Shown here: piece after piece, positions 23,081 through 36,215 of the stretch
How the letters are laid out: the number at the start of each line of letters is the position of its first letter
Numbering within the stretch: position 1 is the stretch's first letter
Source: Scleromitrula shiraiana
Taxonomy: Eukaryota > Ascomycota > Leotiomycetes > Helotiales > Sclerotiniaceae
Length of the DNA: 64,000 nt
Assembly (NCBI GenBank): GCA_028455995.1
Contig: JABELC010000003.1
Span: 3,286,001-3,350,000, forward strand
Direction: 5' to 3'
Notes under the pieces: model-generated
The model's database searches: none
Told to the model about the DNA's origin: nothing
Seen by the model: the letters and a program-made list of their open reading frames with translations, nothing else
Program-made: the position numbers and the translations under genes

Positions 23081-25340
23081 GATTCATCCAAATTTTGAGG
23101 CGGCGATTCTCTTCTAGGGTGAGATAGGGCCCGTCTTCCACTTTGAAGTTGTATCTTTCTTTCCACCTGAACTCTCTTTTCATCTTCCGCATCTTGATCT
23201 TCGCCTTCATCTTGGCTCTCATTAACCTCAACTAGAGTGGCGCTCCCGCCAGAGAGACGAGACTGGTGTTGCCGCCTGGGACTAGCTTGTGGTGCAGGTT
23301 TGCGAGGAACTCTTTTATCAACCTGAAAACCTGACGAAGAAGATGATGATGGCCGATCCACAGGTGGTTGTATGACTTTGCGTTGCTCGGAGACTTCTGG
23401 CTCTTTATCTTCTGGTACAAATAATCCCGGTGAATATTCTCGTGATGGCACGGCAACTTTGCGAGCAGTCTGAGAAGTCCTTGGAGCTTGATCTTCAATA
23501 TCTGATTCCGCTACCTCCTCACTTCGTTTCTGTCGTTTGTTATTTTCGGGTTTGCTGGGCAGACTACGTTTGCGTTTCTTTGTGACTTCCACAGGGCCTT
23601 CTTGACTGTCATCTTCGTTCCATGATGCTTTTGTAGCATTGGGGTTTCGTCGAGTCATCCAAGAACTTCCAGCATGAGCCTTTACTTTACCTGCCCTTTG
23701 AATTTCTTGCATGGTTCGGGGCAGATTGACGGCCTCAGATTCCTGGCGTCTCTGCGGCGGGCTTGAGGCAATTGAACCATCGTTTTGCCCGGAGCTTGAC
23801 TCTGCATCACCATGGGAACTTCTAGCACTCAATTCTTTGAATCTCTTTAGTACTTCTGGATTCCCACGAACCCTGTTTGGACTAATGAACCTTTAGTAAG
23901 ATTTTCTCGGAATCAAGATGGTGAATATACAAACATACCTTTTAGAACCTGAGGAGCTTCCAGTCTCAGGTGTGGAATCCTTTTGGTCAGATGGCTGCGG
24001 CTGATAATTGATTTCAATGGGCTCTTCATCTTCTTCGGGAATGTTCTCCATAATTGTTTTGATTGCTTCTATGCCGCCGTGGTCGTCTATGTAATCTTTT
24101 ATTTCAAGAAAAAGCTGGTTTCCGTACTGTACTATGGTGTCATAAAAGCTCGTTAAAGGGAAAAGTTCGTCCAAGATCTCAAAGGTAATATATCGGCCTG
24201 GGCCCGTAGCTTTCTCTGAAGGCTTGAACGAACTACGAATTTTATTGATAGTTTGGTCTATCTCGCGATTTTGTCGTTCAAGAGAGATAGCGAGAGGGCT
24301 TATACCATCGATGATCTTCGGGGTTCCGTCTTGCTCAAAAAACACCTCTTTGAGCTCTTCGTCGGGGTCGAAACTGTCATCGTGTTCCAAATACTTAAAG
24401 ATTGAAATAGTCTTATGGACACGAATACCCAAACAAATTTCTAGAGTTTTTTCGGCCAATTTACTGCCTTTGGATTGACCACTGAAGTCATCAACGAATG
24501 ATCTTGGAAACAGTCTTTCGAGGGCTTGGAGAAATGCAAGTGTCTCTTCCGAATAAAGCGTCGCTTTAGAGATTTCGCTGTCTCGCCGTTTTTCTGCGAC
24601 TTGGCTAACTAGAATCGCAAGATTGGCTGCATGAAGCGTAGGACTGAGGTTCGCTTTCTGCCATGAGTCCTGTTCGCCAAAGAGTTTCCGTAAGATGGTA
24701 TGGTTAGCAATATAGTGAGCGGGATCTCCAAATCTTTGCTTCCGGTGCACCTCAAAGGCTTCCACAAGCCGATTCAAGTTATTTGGCTTTATCGCATTGC
24801 CGTTTGCTGCTAGTTCAAGAATCTTACAAGCTGTTTCATATAAGTCGGGAAGAGCGTCCTTTATTTCTCCAGAATCCAGATCAGCTAGTTGGTTTTCAGT
24901 CCATGTCGTGCCAGACGTTGTGTTTGTATACGTGGGAGAGCTAGCTCGGCGCATAATATCTTGTAACTTGTTGTCATCGACATCTTCGTTTTCAGATTCA
25001 GACTCGTCTTCGTCTTCTGATCTGGAGTCTTCTTCATTTTCTGATTCGGATTCGTCAACTTCTGTAACAGGTTGTAGATCTGATATATGTAAGTCAAACA
25101 ATGTTCGATATAATAGAAATGGTATTAACCTTTTGCGACTGCAGCTGTCGCGCGAGTTTCTCTGCCACCTTTTTGTCGATTCTCCATACTTTCTTGGCGC
25201 ACACTTGTTGCACGCCTTAAATCCGTTTCATTATTTTGCGCATCCAGATCTACACTCACACTTTTTGCTGATCTCGTTCTTCGTGCAACTGGAGTTTGAG
25301 ATTGTAATTTTGGAGGTGATGAAGCAGCCGTTCGTGCCAT
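22621..25340 (-). CDS. Telomere repeat-binding protein, Taz1/TRF type
   Basis: Four exons, 25340-25130, 25079-23939, 23881-22799 and 22726-22621, give 846 residues. The middle of exon 2 (about residues 115-385) is a mainly helical region consistent with a TRF-homology dimerisation domain. A long disordered linker includes a poly-Asp tract (coded by ATC repeats at 23051-23088). The C-terminus is a single Myb/telobox domain (W762 to K812) ending LKDKARNMK, the telobox signature that recognises TTAGGG-type repeats. As in fission yeast Taz1, a loop is inserted before the recognition helix. Known role of such proteins: double-stranded telomere binding and length control. The 72-base last intron is a multiple of three, so read-through would also stay open. 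The TRFH call is weaker than the telobox call. Confidence 0.82.
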
Positions 25341-26201
25341 CGCGAATTAGAAACTAACCCGAATTCCAATTAATTTTCTTGCGCATGTATTTTATTTAAA
25401 ATATAAAGTGTTTCGCGCATTAAGTTTTTGATAGTGAAGGAGTTAGATTGTTTGTGGTTGAGTGAGATACTGAAGCTATTTTGTTTATGATTACCGGTAT
25501 GGATGGTGGGTTGCTTTGATAGCCCTGGAGAGTTGATTTGGGGGGGGGGGAACTACAAGCTTTAAAGCCTTATAATTGAGGCATAGATCGCGTAGTCACA
25601 TGTAGAAATGGATTACCTAACCGGGGCCGGGCCTAAGCATCCATCCACTACTGTACTATGTATGGATACTATGGAAGGATCATTATTTGAGGGATCTAAG
25701 GAGTTGTTCCTTTTCGTTATGGAGTCTTGCATGGGATAAATTAATTGATTAGGTAACCTTGCTCTGGAAGTTGGAAGTTCCAAGCCAAGTCTGGCTTTTC
25801 AAATAAGAATTCTAGAAACCTTAAAGCCTTATTTTAGAAAGACACAGTTGGAGCTGGAGCTGGAGCTGGAGCTGAAGCGCTAAGGGGTAAATCTATTCTA
25901 CAAGGGGAGTTATTACTACAAATACTAGTAGTACGTACATACATACCTTACTAGGTATGAAATATTGTGTGGGTAATCAATCATCTGAACAAGTAGCACC
26001 CATAATAAATGGCTAGATCTAGATCTCAATGGAAAAAGCATCTACAGTATACCGTAATTGACACAAATACCTAGTAAATAGTAATTTATATGATTAGTAT
26101 GTTAGGAGTCTAACAACTACTAGTATCTAGGTATCTATCATGAGAGAAGAATTAGATAAATAAATAAAAGAATGTTTCTATTTTGCCTGGGTAATAATAT
26201 C

Positions 26202-26208
<7 letters not shown>

Positions 26209-26236
<28 letters not shown>
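26209..26236. repeat. (TA)n microsatellite
   Basis: An alternating AT tract of roughly 28 bases, continuing into interrupted TATAAAATAT repeats. Confidence 0.85.
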
Positions 26237-26249
<13 letters not shown>

Positions 26250-26515
26250 ATATAAAAAATATATAAACTAGTAACTCTCCTCTTCCCCTCACTAGCCACA
26301 AGTCAAGCCATAAGTCAAGCCACAATCAAAGAGCGGATCCCTTTCGACTTCTCTTTTTGGTTTTGGATCCTTTTCTAAACGGCGATCCGCCAGGAGAGTG
26401 CAGTACGTGCAGTTTACAGTAGTTTATAACAAATAATCTTACGAGTACTCGTACAATACCATAATAATACATATATCCACCTACTCTACTGCACTTGAGG
26501 TCGTTTCTCTTCTTT

Positions 26516-26569
26516 CAATTCAATTCAATTCAATTCAATTCAATTCAATTCAATTCAATTCAATTCAAT
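26516..26569. repeat. (CAATT)n pentanucleotide array
   Basis: About 11 perfect copies of CAATT lie 240 bases upstream of the GDT1 start codon, in its promoter or 5' leader. Confidence 0.95.
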
Positions 26570-26811
26570 CCCATCTCATCTTTTACAACTTTTCTTTCTC
26601 AAAGTAATTCACATACTATTTTCTTTGGAACTACAGTATTATTCGATTTCAAATGTCCTTACCTCGTATTTGACTCTCAACCCAAAATCAAATAGCCACG
26701 TCAATTTGAAAGAGAACCCCTCCAACAACTCTATTTTCCCCTGATTATACTTCTTGTCCCCAACTTTCGTTTCACCACATCTGCAAGTTCAACCCAATCA
26801 TATAATTCAAG

Positions 26812-28555
26812 ATGAGATTTCGGAGGAGACAATCGCCATTGCTTTTGCTTTTATTGCCATCACTAGCTGTTGCTCTATCTCCTGCAACTCAAGACAACAT
26901 TCAATCGTCCTTATCAAAAAGCACCGATTCGCAGAATGCAAAACTAGATACAAAGGTTGAAATCGATACATCGACTGTGGCAGATGTAGGCAACAAGGCA
27001 AAATTTGAAGTTGGCACCAAAGATGCGCCTGTTGATGGCAAAGATGGAAAACCACACGCCGGTCCATTCGTGGGCACCGAAAAAGATTTGAAAAAAGACA
27101 CCAAAGCGGATTCTAAGAAACCCCAACCTAAGGAGGATGGAGAATTAGTCGTCCCCGACACTAAGGGTTCAACGTCGAAGACGGAGGAAGTAATGATTGC
27201 AGCTGACGGCACTAAAATCCCTCAAACCAATGACGGAGTGATGAACGATCCAGGTCGAGAATTACCAAAACATGGCACAACAGGCACTGAGGGTGGTGTA
27301 AGTGAAAAGGATAAGGCTCGAAAGGCACAAGAAGGTCAAACAGGGGAGAAGGTCGAAAAGAAGCCGGATTCGCCCAAGGAGGTTCCTCCACTACCCCATA
27401 GTCATAGCGAACAAAATACGCAGAGTGATAAGGATTCGTCGAAGAAGGATGCGAATAAAAAGCCTAAGAACGCGGATGATAAAAAGGATATCGATAGTAC
27501 TGATCATCTTTCTGGTTTTAACAAACCTACGGAACTCCCGGACAGGAAAAATGACGATCCACATCCAATCCCTAACTCTGCGAATAAGGATCATTTGGAT
27601 GTATCCAAACCCGATTCGAAAGGAATTTCAAAACTCGATCTAGGAGAGGAGGGCAACGATGGGCTCATTCAGCCTCTACACTCCTTCATTCTCTCACTCA
27701 CAATGATTTTGTTTTCTGAAGTTGGTGACAAAACTTTCTTGATCGCGGCACTAATGGCTATGAAGCATGATAGGCTCCTTGTCTTTTCTGCCGCTTTTTC
27801 TGCATTAATAGCAATGACTATTCTCTCTGCAGTTTTAGGACATGCAGTTCCGACCTTGATTCCCAAAAGATTCACAAACTTCCTTGCAGCTGCACTATTC
27901 CTGGTATTTGGAGCACGTATGTTGAAAGAAGGTTTAGCCATGGACCCGAACGAGGGAGTAACTGCAGAAATGCAAGAGGTTGAACTCGAATTGGAGGAGA
28001 AGGAACATCAAGCAAAACAACAAGGACGACGTCGATCATCTATCTCCCCATATGCACTTGAAATGGGTCTAGGCGGAAGTAGAGGAAGCACAAGAAAATC
28101 TAGATCCGGTTCCCGTTTACCTTCACCACCAAGAAGTCCATCATCATCACCTGATCGATCACCTTCTCCTAAAGGAACAACTTTGAAGGGAATAGCTGGA
28201 GGTTTAAATAATCTTCTTTCCTTATTACTAAGCCCGGCGTGGGTACAAACTTTTGTCATGACTTTCCTTGGTGAATGGGGTGATCGCAGTCAAATTGCTA
28301 CAATTGCCATGGCTGCTGGACAAGACTACTGGTGGGTTACTGGTGGTGCTGTCAGTGGGCATGCTGTATGTACAGGAGTGGCTGTTATTGGTGGACGAGC
28401 TATTGCAGGAAGAGTGAGCTTACGAGTTGGTATGTTTCCTTCCTATATATCTACTAATTTACAAAACTAACAATTCCATAGTAACACTGGGAGGAGCAAT
28501 TGCTTTCCTAGTCTTTGGCGTCATCTATCTCGTCGAAGCATTGTATTATGCATAG
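26812..28555 (+). CDS. GDT1: Gdt1/TMEM165 family (UPF0016) Golgi cation transporter
   Basis: Exons 26812-28429 and 28482-28555 give 563 residues. An N-terminal signal peptide (RRRQSPLLLLLLPSLAVALS) is followed by about 260 charged, Lys/Asp/Ser-rich residues. Two homologous membrane halves each carry the family E-x-G-D-[KR]-[TS] motif: EVGDKT at 303-308 and EWGDRS at 488-493. Between them lies a basic Ser/Pro/Arg loop. The short last exon supplies the final helix, ending YLVEALYYA. Known role: Gdt1 proteins import Mn2+ and Ca2+ into the Golgi and support glycosylation. The long polar N-terminal extension is much larger than in yeast Gdt1 (about 280 residues in total) and is predicted to be lumenal. 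The start codon directly precedes a good signal peptide. Confidence 0.93.
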
Positions 28556-29973
28556 GCTCTACCTATCATATATCATCTTGGTCTTCCTTTCTCCACCCAT
28601 GTAATAACAGCACAATTAAACAAGAGGCAGGCAGGCGGAACAGGCAGGCAGCATTTTGGGTTCATAAATGCACAAAACATTCATTTTACATTTCCTTTGA
28701 TACTATTATTATCACGGTATCATTTCATATAGGTCAAGAAAAATGGATATGGCCATCGCGAAATGGTTACTGGGATTTTTTCATTTTCCTTGTCTCTTTT
28801 TTTCGTTTCCTTCTCCTTACGGTACTTCGTTCTTCTGTTCTCTCTACTTACTTGCGGGTTTTGGGCTATACATGCTGGCGTGGGAGATGATTTAAAATGA
28901 ACGTGGATGGTGAATTAAATTGTAGTTCGTCTAAATACTTTCGTGTTCTTAATATACGAGGGATGTACTTTATTGTGTATGGACTCTGTGGGGTGGGATG
29001 GATGGATCGGATTGGGGGGGGAATAGGGAGTGGAATGAGTTGGGTATGCTCACTCAAATGGATAGCATGATAGATGAGGAAAGGGAGAGGGAGATATTAG
29101 GTGGCGTGTTTGTTTCTGTGTGGGTGTGAATGTGGCGGGCAGTATGGATGGGCTCGATATAATTGAGATTGATCAATTGATAAATTAATCAATCAATCAA
29201 TCGACAGCGAAACATAGCGAGGGAAATAAACGATAACAGCATCTTTTGCGAGAAGAGAAGAATAGTTTTATTTGTCTTTCGAATTCTACGCGTGGATCGT
29301 GATGTGGGTTTCTGATATCTCTTCTGTGAATCATCTACTGTGACTTGTTTGAACTTACTCTAATGTATGTGTGCTTGGTTTCCCATCGTTGCTTCCCTCT
29401 CCCTCTTTTTTCTTCCTGTTCTCTCTATCCTAATTAATATATAAGTGATGTCACTGGGCTGAGAGTAATCTTTCATCTACTATTTAATACTAAGATACGT
29501 GTAACATACTTATTTAGATATCAACCTAAAAACTAAATACGGATATGATATAGTACCATCCAATCTTTATATTCGCTCAGGAGTATTAATTTATGAATCG
29601 GCTATTGATTGAATGATTATGGTGTTGTATATTTTAATCTAATATTCGAACTGATATTGAACAATTACGATATCATAATGTTCGAGTCAATAATGAACAT
29701 TTATAACGCCCAATCATTCTACTCGAGTACCCAAATACTCAAAACGTACACTTCTACATCAGCGAAACATGTTATTTCACGAACCAATACACTCATAGTG
29801 ATACACAATCATTCATCATCCCATTGATGTGATCCGATATATCGTATCTATCTAAATCCAGTAAATATCTACATGAATATAAATTCCTCCCTCTCTTCAG
29901 CTAGATCTCCTCTCTCCTCTCCTCTCCTTTCTTCCTCACATCTCGTAATCCCCTTTCCTAAAACTCCCTATTC
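28556..29973. other. Intergenic region, nothing recognised
   Basis: This lies between the convergent GDT1 and secreted-protein genes. Short repeats GGCAGGC (28626-28653) and ATTGATCAATTGATAAATTAATCAATCAATCAAT-like runs near 29167-29200 are seen. No gene or RNA is supported. Confidence 0.5.
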
Positions 29974-32054
29974 CTACTCGCACTCATCATCCTCATCCCC
30001 AGAGTCATCCCCAGAGTCATCACCCGCGCTAGCAGTAGTCTCTGGTATAGATGCAGATGTAGCAACACCCAACGCGCTCGAAACATCAACGACAGCGCTA
30101 CTTACCGATGGTGCAAAAGCAGAAGTAGCAACCCCTAAGGCGCTGGAAACATCAACGAAGGCGCTGCTTGCCGATGGGGTGGAGATGATCTCTGCGGCGG
30201 AGCTGGTGGAGATGCTGCTTGAGGCCGGGATGGCTCCGATGGTTGAGGAGACTGCTGCGACCTTTGAGGTTCTGGTTCTTCCAGCGGAGGATTTGGATGT
30301 AGCGGATGATGCAACAACAGCCTTAGAGGTAGCAGAAGAAGAAGAAGAAGCTACAGCAGCAACAGAGCTAGAAGCGGAAGAAGCAACAACCGACGAACTC
30401 GCGACCGCTGCACTAGAAGAAGAAGCCACGACGGAAGCAGAAGCAGAAGCAGAAACAGAAGAAGAAGTAGAAGCAGAAGTAGAAGCAGAAGCAGAAGCAG
30501 AAGCACCATCCAAACTAGCACAAGCAAAACTCATCTTAGTAACCGGTGTGCCACTGCTCTTAGGAGCGCTCAAATCCCAAGCCATATCAACATAAGGCCA
30601 GCAAACCTTATCCGTTCCCACATTCGCAATATCCCCACTAACAAACGCAGCGGCTGACACGACGGGACTGCCAACTGTGGCGCCAACGCTGTCGATTACC
30701 TGGAACGAGGTTCCGTTGTAGGTGCCCGTGCATCCGAGGGGAGTGGGCTGACAATCGGGATCGGTGAGGGTTTCCCAGGTGACGATAGAGTAGTTGGAGT
30801 TGACGGCTGCGACGTGGACGTTTTGGTGGTCCTCGGTGGTGGAATAGGTGAGCCAGGTTAATTGGGTGTCGCCCTCGGCGGCACCAATGGTGGAGGATGC
30901 TTCGGCGCTGAGGAGGGTGTTTTTATCGGTCAACACGGAGATGGCGACGTTGTGGTTGAGCCAGCGGGGCGAACATTGTGTGTAGGGGGTTCCCATCCAG
31001 GCGTTTAGGGTGAGGTCGAGGGCTCCGCGTGATTGCCAGGCGAATACGTAGTTGGTTGTGTCGGGGAGACGGGCAAGGTTGGAGTAGGATCCGGACATAC
31101 CACCCACTATTTTTATTTTGTTAGTGTTTGATCCATCTTTTGTTTGGCGCTAGATATATAGGAATAGACTAACTGGGTTCACCACTGCATCCGTTGGTGG
31201 TGTTCTCGTTGGCAATCTTTACACCGGACATATATTGAGTTTCGGTGTTCAACCAGATATCACCTTGATCTTCGGCGCAAATACTGGCGAATGGAGCGGC
31301 ATCGGCGGCTTCCAATCCGATACCAGTGTTGTGGGAGCACCCAAAGTCACTGCTAGCTCCAGAGATGGTTTGTAGAGCTCCGGTATCATCAACATATTGG
31401 ATAGAATCTCCAAAATGACCGGCATAATCGGTAGTGTAGGCTAAATATGTTAGTTAATTATACAGATTTTGCTTGATGGGTAAGAAAAGATAAATTACCT
31501 TCGACAACGAAGTATCCAGCATAAAGACCAGCAGTAGCTGAGTAGACCAAATCACCATTGGCATCAGGGGTAGAGGTCAACATATCAGAAGCATGGACAC
31601 CTGGACCATTAAGAGGAGTTCTCCATGTCTCCGTTCCATTTGTGTATCTGATAATGGCCACAATAGGGGAACCATCAGTTGGAAGATCCGTGGTACCCGT
31701 AGCATTGACCGTAGCCATCAAGGCAAAACCGTCATTCTGGGCAACTAATCCCGCTGCCTCATATGCAGTAACCGAAACGGCATCTCCAACTGCAGTGAAA
31801 TCGGTTGTGGAGACTTGCTGCACGTATACCTTAGAATAGGTAGCATCGAGGTAGGCGAGGTATGCGGAGTTTCCGTCGGGGGAAACGGAGAAGGGGGTTC
31901 GGCGATGATGGGGCAATCCAGTCCAGTAAGCGGCCTTGATGGGATCGAAGCTGGCGGATAAGGCTAGAGAGTTGGGGAAAGTAGAGATGCTCGCATCGGA
32001 AAGGACAGAAGTGATGCCACTGGCAACGACTGAATAAAAGAGTGTGGAACGCAT
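29974..32054 (-). CDS. Secreted protein with Ser/Ala-rich C-terminal tail, function unknown
   Basis: Three exons, 32054-31499, 31440-31174 and 31106-29974, give 651 residues. The first 20 or so residues (MRSTLFYSVVASGITSVLSD) form a signal peptide. The next 400 residues have scattered Cys, N-glycosylation sites (NGT, NTT, NYS) and many short beta-type segments such as FSVSPDGNSAYLAYLD, which suggest a beta-propeller-like or similar extracellular fold. From about residue 440 the sequence is a low-complexity Ser/Ala/Val tail, then a strongly acidic end (GDDSGDDSGDEDDECE). No GPI signal is visible. I do not recognise a named family, so the function is left open; secretion to the wall or medium is the inference. 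The start at 32054 was preferred to an upstream in-frame ATG because it begins the signal peptide. Confidence 0.78.
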
Positions 32055-35000
32055 AATTGCGTTGATATTTTGAATTTGTGTTTTAAAAGACCATCGGTCG
32101 AACAAACTACTAGAGTTGTTCTAGGAAAAAAAAACAGAAGCAAGAAAAAAGAATGGAAGGTGTGAAGAAACAAAAACTCCAAGTCGTAATTGGGGATGTC
32201 AAGACTTTATAAATGAGGGGATTCGGAGGTTTTAGATGCAGGAAATGGGACAATTACCGCCGGCACCCACTGAGCCCCACGATCTATTCAGATCATTCGG
32301 AGCCTGCTAGGTCAAGACTTCGTGATAATAACTGAGAGAAAGGTTATGTACTTTAAACTAAGGTGCGGGCAATCCTGGAGAAACAGACTACTGTGCAAGT
32401 GTTTGCCCAGGTGTTCAGATGAAACAATTCACCAGACCATCGGCAGCTCATACACCAGAGCAATCTTTTTGAGTCTGTATAATTTGCAACTTTCATCCCA
32501 ACTTTGGAGCTTCAATATTGAAAGGATCTCATTGCTGCAGGCCGGCCTCTTGGTGCCTATTCATTTACCTGCTTGTCTATAATAGATTAATAGCACCCAG
32601 GTCTCAAAGGCAAGAGTGAACGCATAAGACCAAGCCAAGAGACACTTAATTTCGTAATAACTTCGTAAATTGTTTTCCATGATGTGATTTCAAAGTTCCC
32701 AGATAGAATCGAAACGGTGTAGCCACTAACCAATTTCCATGAGGTTTTAGGGCCGCTTTAAAGTGGATAAAACACTCTTTGCTGTGGATCTCTTGTTTGC
32801 TAGGCCTAATTGTAATAGCGGCGCTCACTCCAAAATATCGGAAAATAAAGAAAGGGGGAGCGGATGGGGATTTGTGTTTCATATTGAACGCTTAAATAGT
32901 AGCTAGTTAGTAGTCTAGACTCTAGAATCGCTGACTGATGATTAGGTTACTGTTCCAAATACGACAATACGAGGGATCTTGGATTAGGTTATCAGATTGG
33001 ATTCCCGGGTTCATGGTGGGATACCTGCTACGGACGGAGAATTTTAACATATCCGGGTATATATACCTTTACTGGCGGAATAGCGAAAACTTTATTTATG
33101 ATTGATCGTTGGTATTTGGATGGATCCCCAGATTTCGGATTATGGATTTTCTTGGCAATTAGTTTAACAACCAGTACTGGATTGCAGATCTAGCAGATCT
33201 GTTAGTATACTACAAAACAGACTGCATGTTTCCATGCATGAATTTAGACGTTGAGAATTCGCTGGCTGTAAGGCAATCAGAGCATCCGAGGGCAAGCCCC
33301 TTTTTATCCGAAATTTGCACCTGAGTATCTTCCGCGGTGAGAAATTCTATGAATGGTCGACAAGTGTATGTATATTGTCATTATGTTTTCCCACAAGGAA
33401 ATTCTGATACCAAATGAATGCCCTACAAAACCCATCACGTTGCAGCTCGTCCTACATTCGTATGCACCTACCATGATATTCTATCCAACCATAAATGAAT
33501 GTTCAAAGAAACTGTCAAGCACATGAAGGTTTATTTCATTCATTATCTTGCGTTATGGACGGATCGTAACTCGGACGCAGGTACGCAAGATATGGCGCCA
33601 AATCAGCGCGGGTCTTATTAAACGATGTAAGCAAGCTCGATTACATGGGTAAGCGTTAATGTTTATTTTGCATGCTTACGTCGCTTTATAAATATCGCCG
33701 GCGCTGGGATGGATCAATTTTTCTCGCACAAAAGATAATAGACTGGGAAGTAAGAACGCCGGCCATAATTACTCGCGACATGTTTCAGCGGTTGGATTGG
33801 GAGCGAGATTCTTGTTGTTATGTTTAAGAAAACGCCCTCGTGGAATCTGGGCGGGAGGAGAAGAGCAGATGAGATTAATTAGGATAGTAGAAGTCTCAGT
33901 TGATGATATTGACCCAAGAGTATCGGCGCCATGTATATCGCTCTCTTTGATTTGCAGATCCCAAAAGTTCGCATCATCTAGCTCGGGACTTAGGAGATCG
34001 CAAACATCGCTGCGATGGAAAAGCGGCCGATTATTGTCGGGCTGGAATATCGATAGCGGGCCACTTGTTGAAGACCGCTCTGTACATATTCGGTCTGGGT
34101 TGTGGGTTGGTAGTGGTACCCATAGCTTGCCGTTTTCCTCTCCTCTCCTCTCCTCTCTACAGGAAACGATGGCATGGTTAGAATGACTATAGCTATCTAT
34201 GTCTAGATAGTAGATGTAGACGCAAAAGATTGAAATTCACAGCGAAATGTTCCTTGAGCAATTCGATTGTGTAATCGACGACGCTGGGTAGCATCCGCAC
34301 GAAACTGGTGATTGCTGTCGATATTCTGGAACAGTATATACGAAACATGTTCACGTTAGATGTGGATGTACAGGCTGCTTCGTACTCAGTATTTGACAAA
34401 TACTGCGACGTTTCTACACCCTGGCCGCAACTATTGGGCGTCTGAGATTCATGGGTAGTATCGATGGTGCATACAGGAATGGAATCCCATATACAATATC
34501 CCGTTCATAATCAATCTTTACATTACTCCATATAAGATGAAGTATCCTGGGCATCCAGATCATAACTCTGTAGAACATCTCTATATGATTTCTGTATAAA
34601 AGTGTTCGGTCGCCTGTTCGGTCGGTGTGGTATCAGTATCGAATGGGCGTGGTTACAATTCTATAATAAATAGTGATGGATATTTTTTTTCCAAAAAGCT
34701 TTTTCTAACTTCAACAGACAGGAAGGATAGAGGCTTAAACCTTAAACCTTTTAAGTCTCTTCCCTTCCCGTCGTTTACCTTTCATAAAGACCTTTTTTGG
34801 GTGGGTGGTACTTCAAGGCATCATACAGTACATTGTACATTGTACCTAACAATGTATGTAAAGGGGACCTGCAGATGAAAATGCATGTTAATTACTTCAT
34901 AAGATCGGATGCAGATCATTGTCAAAAAATAGCATATAATGTTACAGAACTGTATCCTAAGATGACACTGACGGCAACTTACCTATGAGATAGATATAAG

Positions 35001-36215
35001 CGTATCGGATTGTTTCTTCAGCAGTAAGATGAACGAAAGGTAAAGGGCACAGTCATCGTCGGAAGTGGCTGTGGGGTTTAAACTCACGAACTTCCATTGT
35101 ATTGTACCATTGCATTGTACTACGTATTACATGCTCGCTTTACTTCAGATTCCTTCAATGAATAAATAATATGAACACACACCGGATTGCCTCTTCATGA
35201 GCCCCATTGAAATCTTGAAACTAACTAGCATATCTTTGTGTTTCCCTCTTAAAATCCTCTTGACCCACCCATACGATGTGATAGAAAAGGCGATATGCGG
35301 ACTTGCTGCTCGTAGAAGTTCCTTCCCTTCTACACGCATCTATAACATCGCATTGTTCTATACATACTTGATGCATGTAGTACCGAGATACCTAGCAGCA
35401 GGAAGCAGCTTTTCTGATCGTGATACTTGGGTTCTGGGAAACATTCATATATGATGCATTACTCCCGGAAGAAGGGGATTGAACATTCTTCGTGTTTTCT
35501 AGAATATTTACCTACTGGCAATGCAATAATGTCAATGATGTATAATCCCGCAGCTGTGCCATGGTTCTCTAGCAGGCACAGATCTGGTAACTGTGCTTGT
35601 ATGTACTATGTATGTAGTGATATAATTGAGAATTTAATAATTTCCAATTCTTATCATAACTGTGACGTGATCAAAAAGAAACCCGGAAGAAAAAGCTGAG
35701 AAAGGAAACTGGATGTCATCTTTACATGCGTTCATAGATATCAAGAAAATTGCGTGATAGAAGAAATTGGAATTCATATCGTGGCTGAGAAGCTCAAATG
35801 ATCATTAATTGGTAAAAATCTTAATTTGTCAGCTTAACTTGGTCAAAGCTTTAAGAGTTCTAACCTACCGAGCCTACAGTACCCCTCCATCAGATAATAA
35901 ATGAAGCTCCAGAACATTGATCCTTGACCGTACATGACGATTTGATATAAATTGCCACTTTACATAAAGCTTTATATCCATCGACGTCTTCTCAATCCGT
36001 TCTCAATTGCTTCATTTCTTGACATAATACAATAATACAACAATACAATAACGGAATAACGGAATAACTTTCCATTACCAATTCCATTTTACGCATAACA
36101 CTTTCCCCTCCCAAAAATAAGTCCATCCATCAAAACGCCTTCCCTCCGTACTCTTTCTCTACTCCCTATCCTCATCCTCCCCATCCTAATTAGCATTCTC
36201 ATTAACCCACATACC
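32055..36215. other. 4.2-kb gene-free region
   Basis: Open stretches of 60-130 codons are present but none resembles a known protein or shows convincing splice structure. GTACATTGTAC-type repeats occur near 34826-34845, with GTACCATTGCATTGTAC near 35104-35121. The region may hold the long promoter of the secreted-protein gene and decayed sequence. No RNA gene is recognised. Confidence 0.45.

Larger units (their letters stand above)
25341..26811. other. Intergenic region between divergent telomere-protein and GDT1 genes
   Basis: About 1.5 kb hold two divergent promoters. Visible are a G10 run at 25542-25551, a (GGAGCT)n tract near 25850-25873, a (TA)n tract at 26209-26236 and a (CAATT)n tract at 26516-26569 close to GDT1. 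Near 26320-26385, GCGGATCC and GGCGATCCGCC form short GC-rich palindrome-like elements. No gene is recognised. Confidence 0.5.

Noticed and set aside
29873..30595. 240-codon plus-strand open frame rich in Glu and Ala
   Set aside because: It is the complement of the Ser/Ala-rich tail of the minus-strand secreted protein. Codon periodicity of the low-complexity tail keeps the opposite strand open.
33797..34186. 129-codon plus-strand open frame in the large gene-free region
   Set aside because: No domain, no splice support, and composition like its surroundings.
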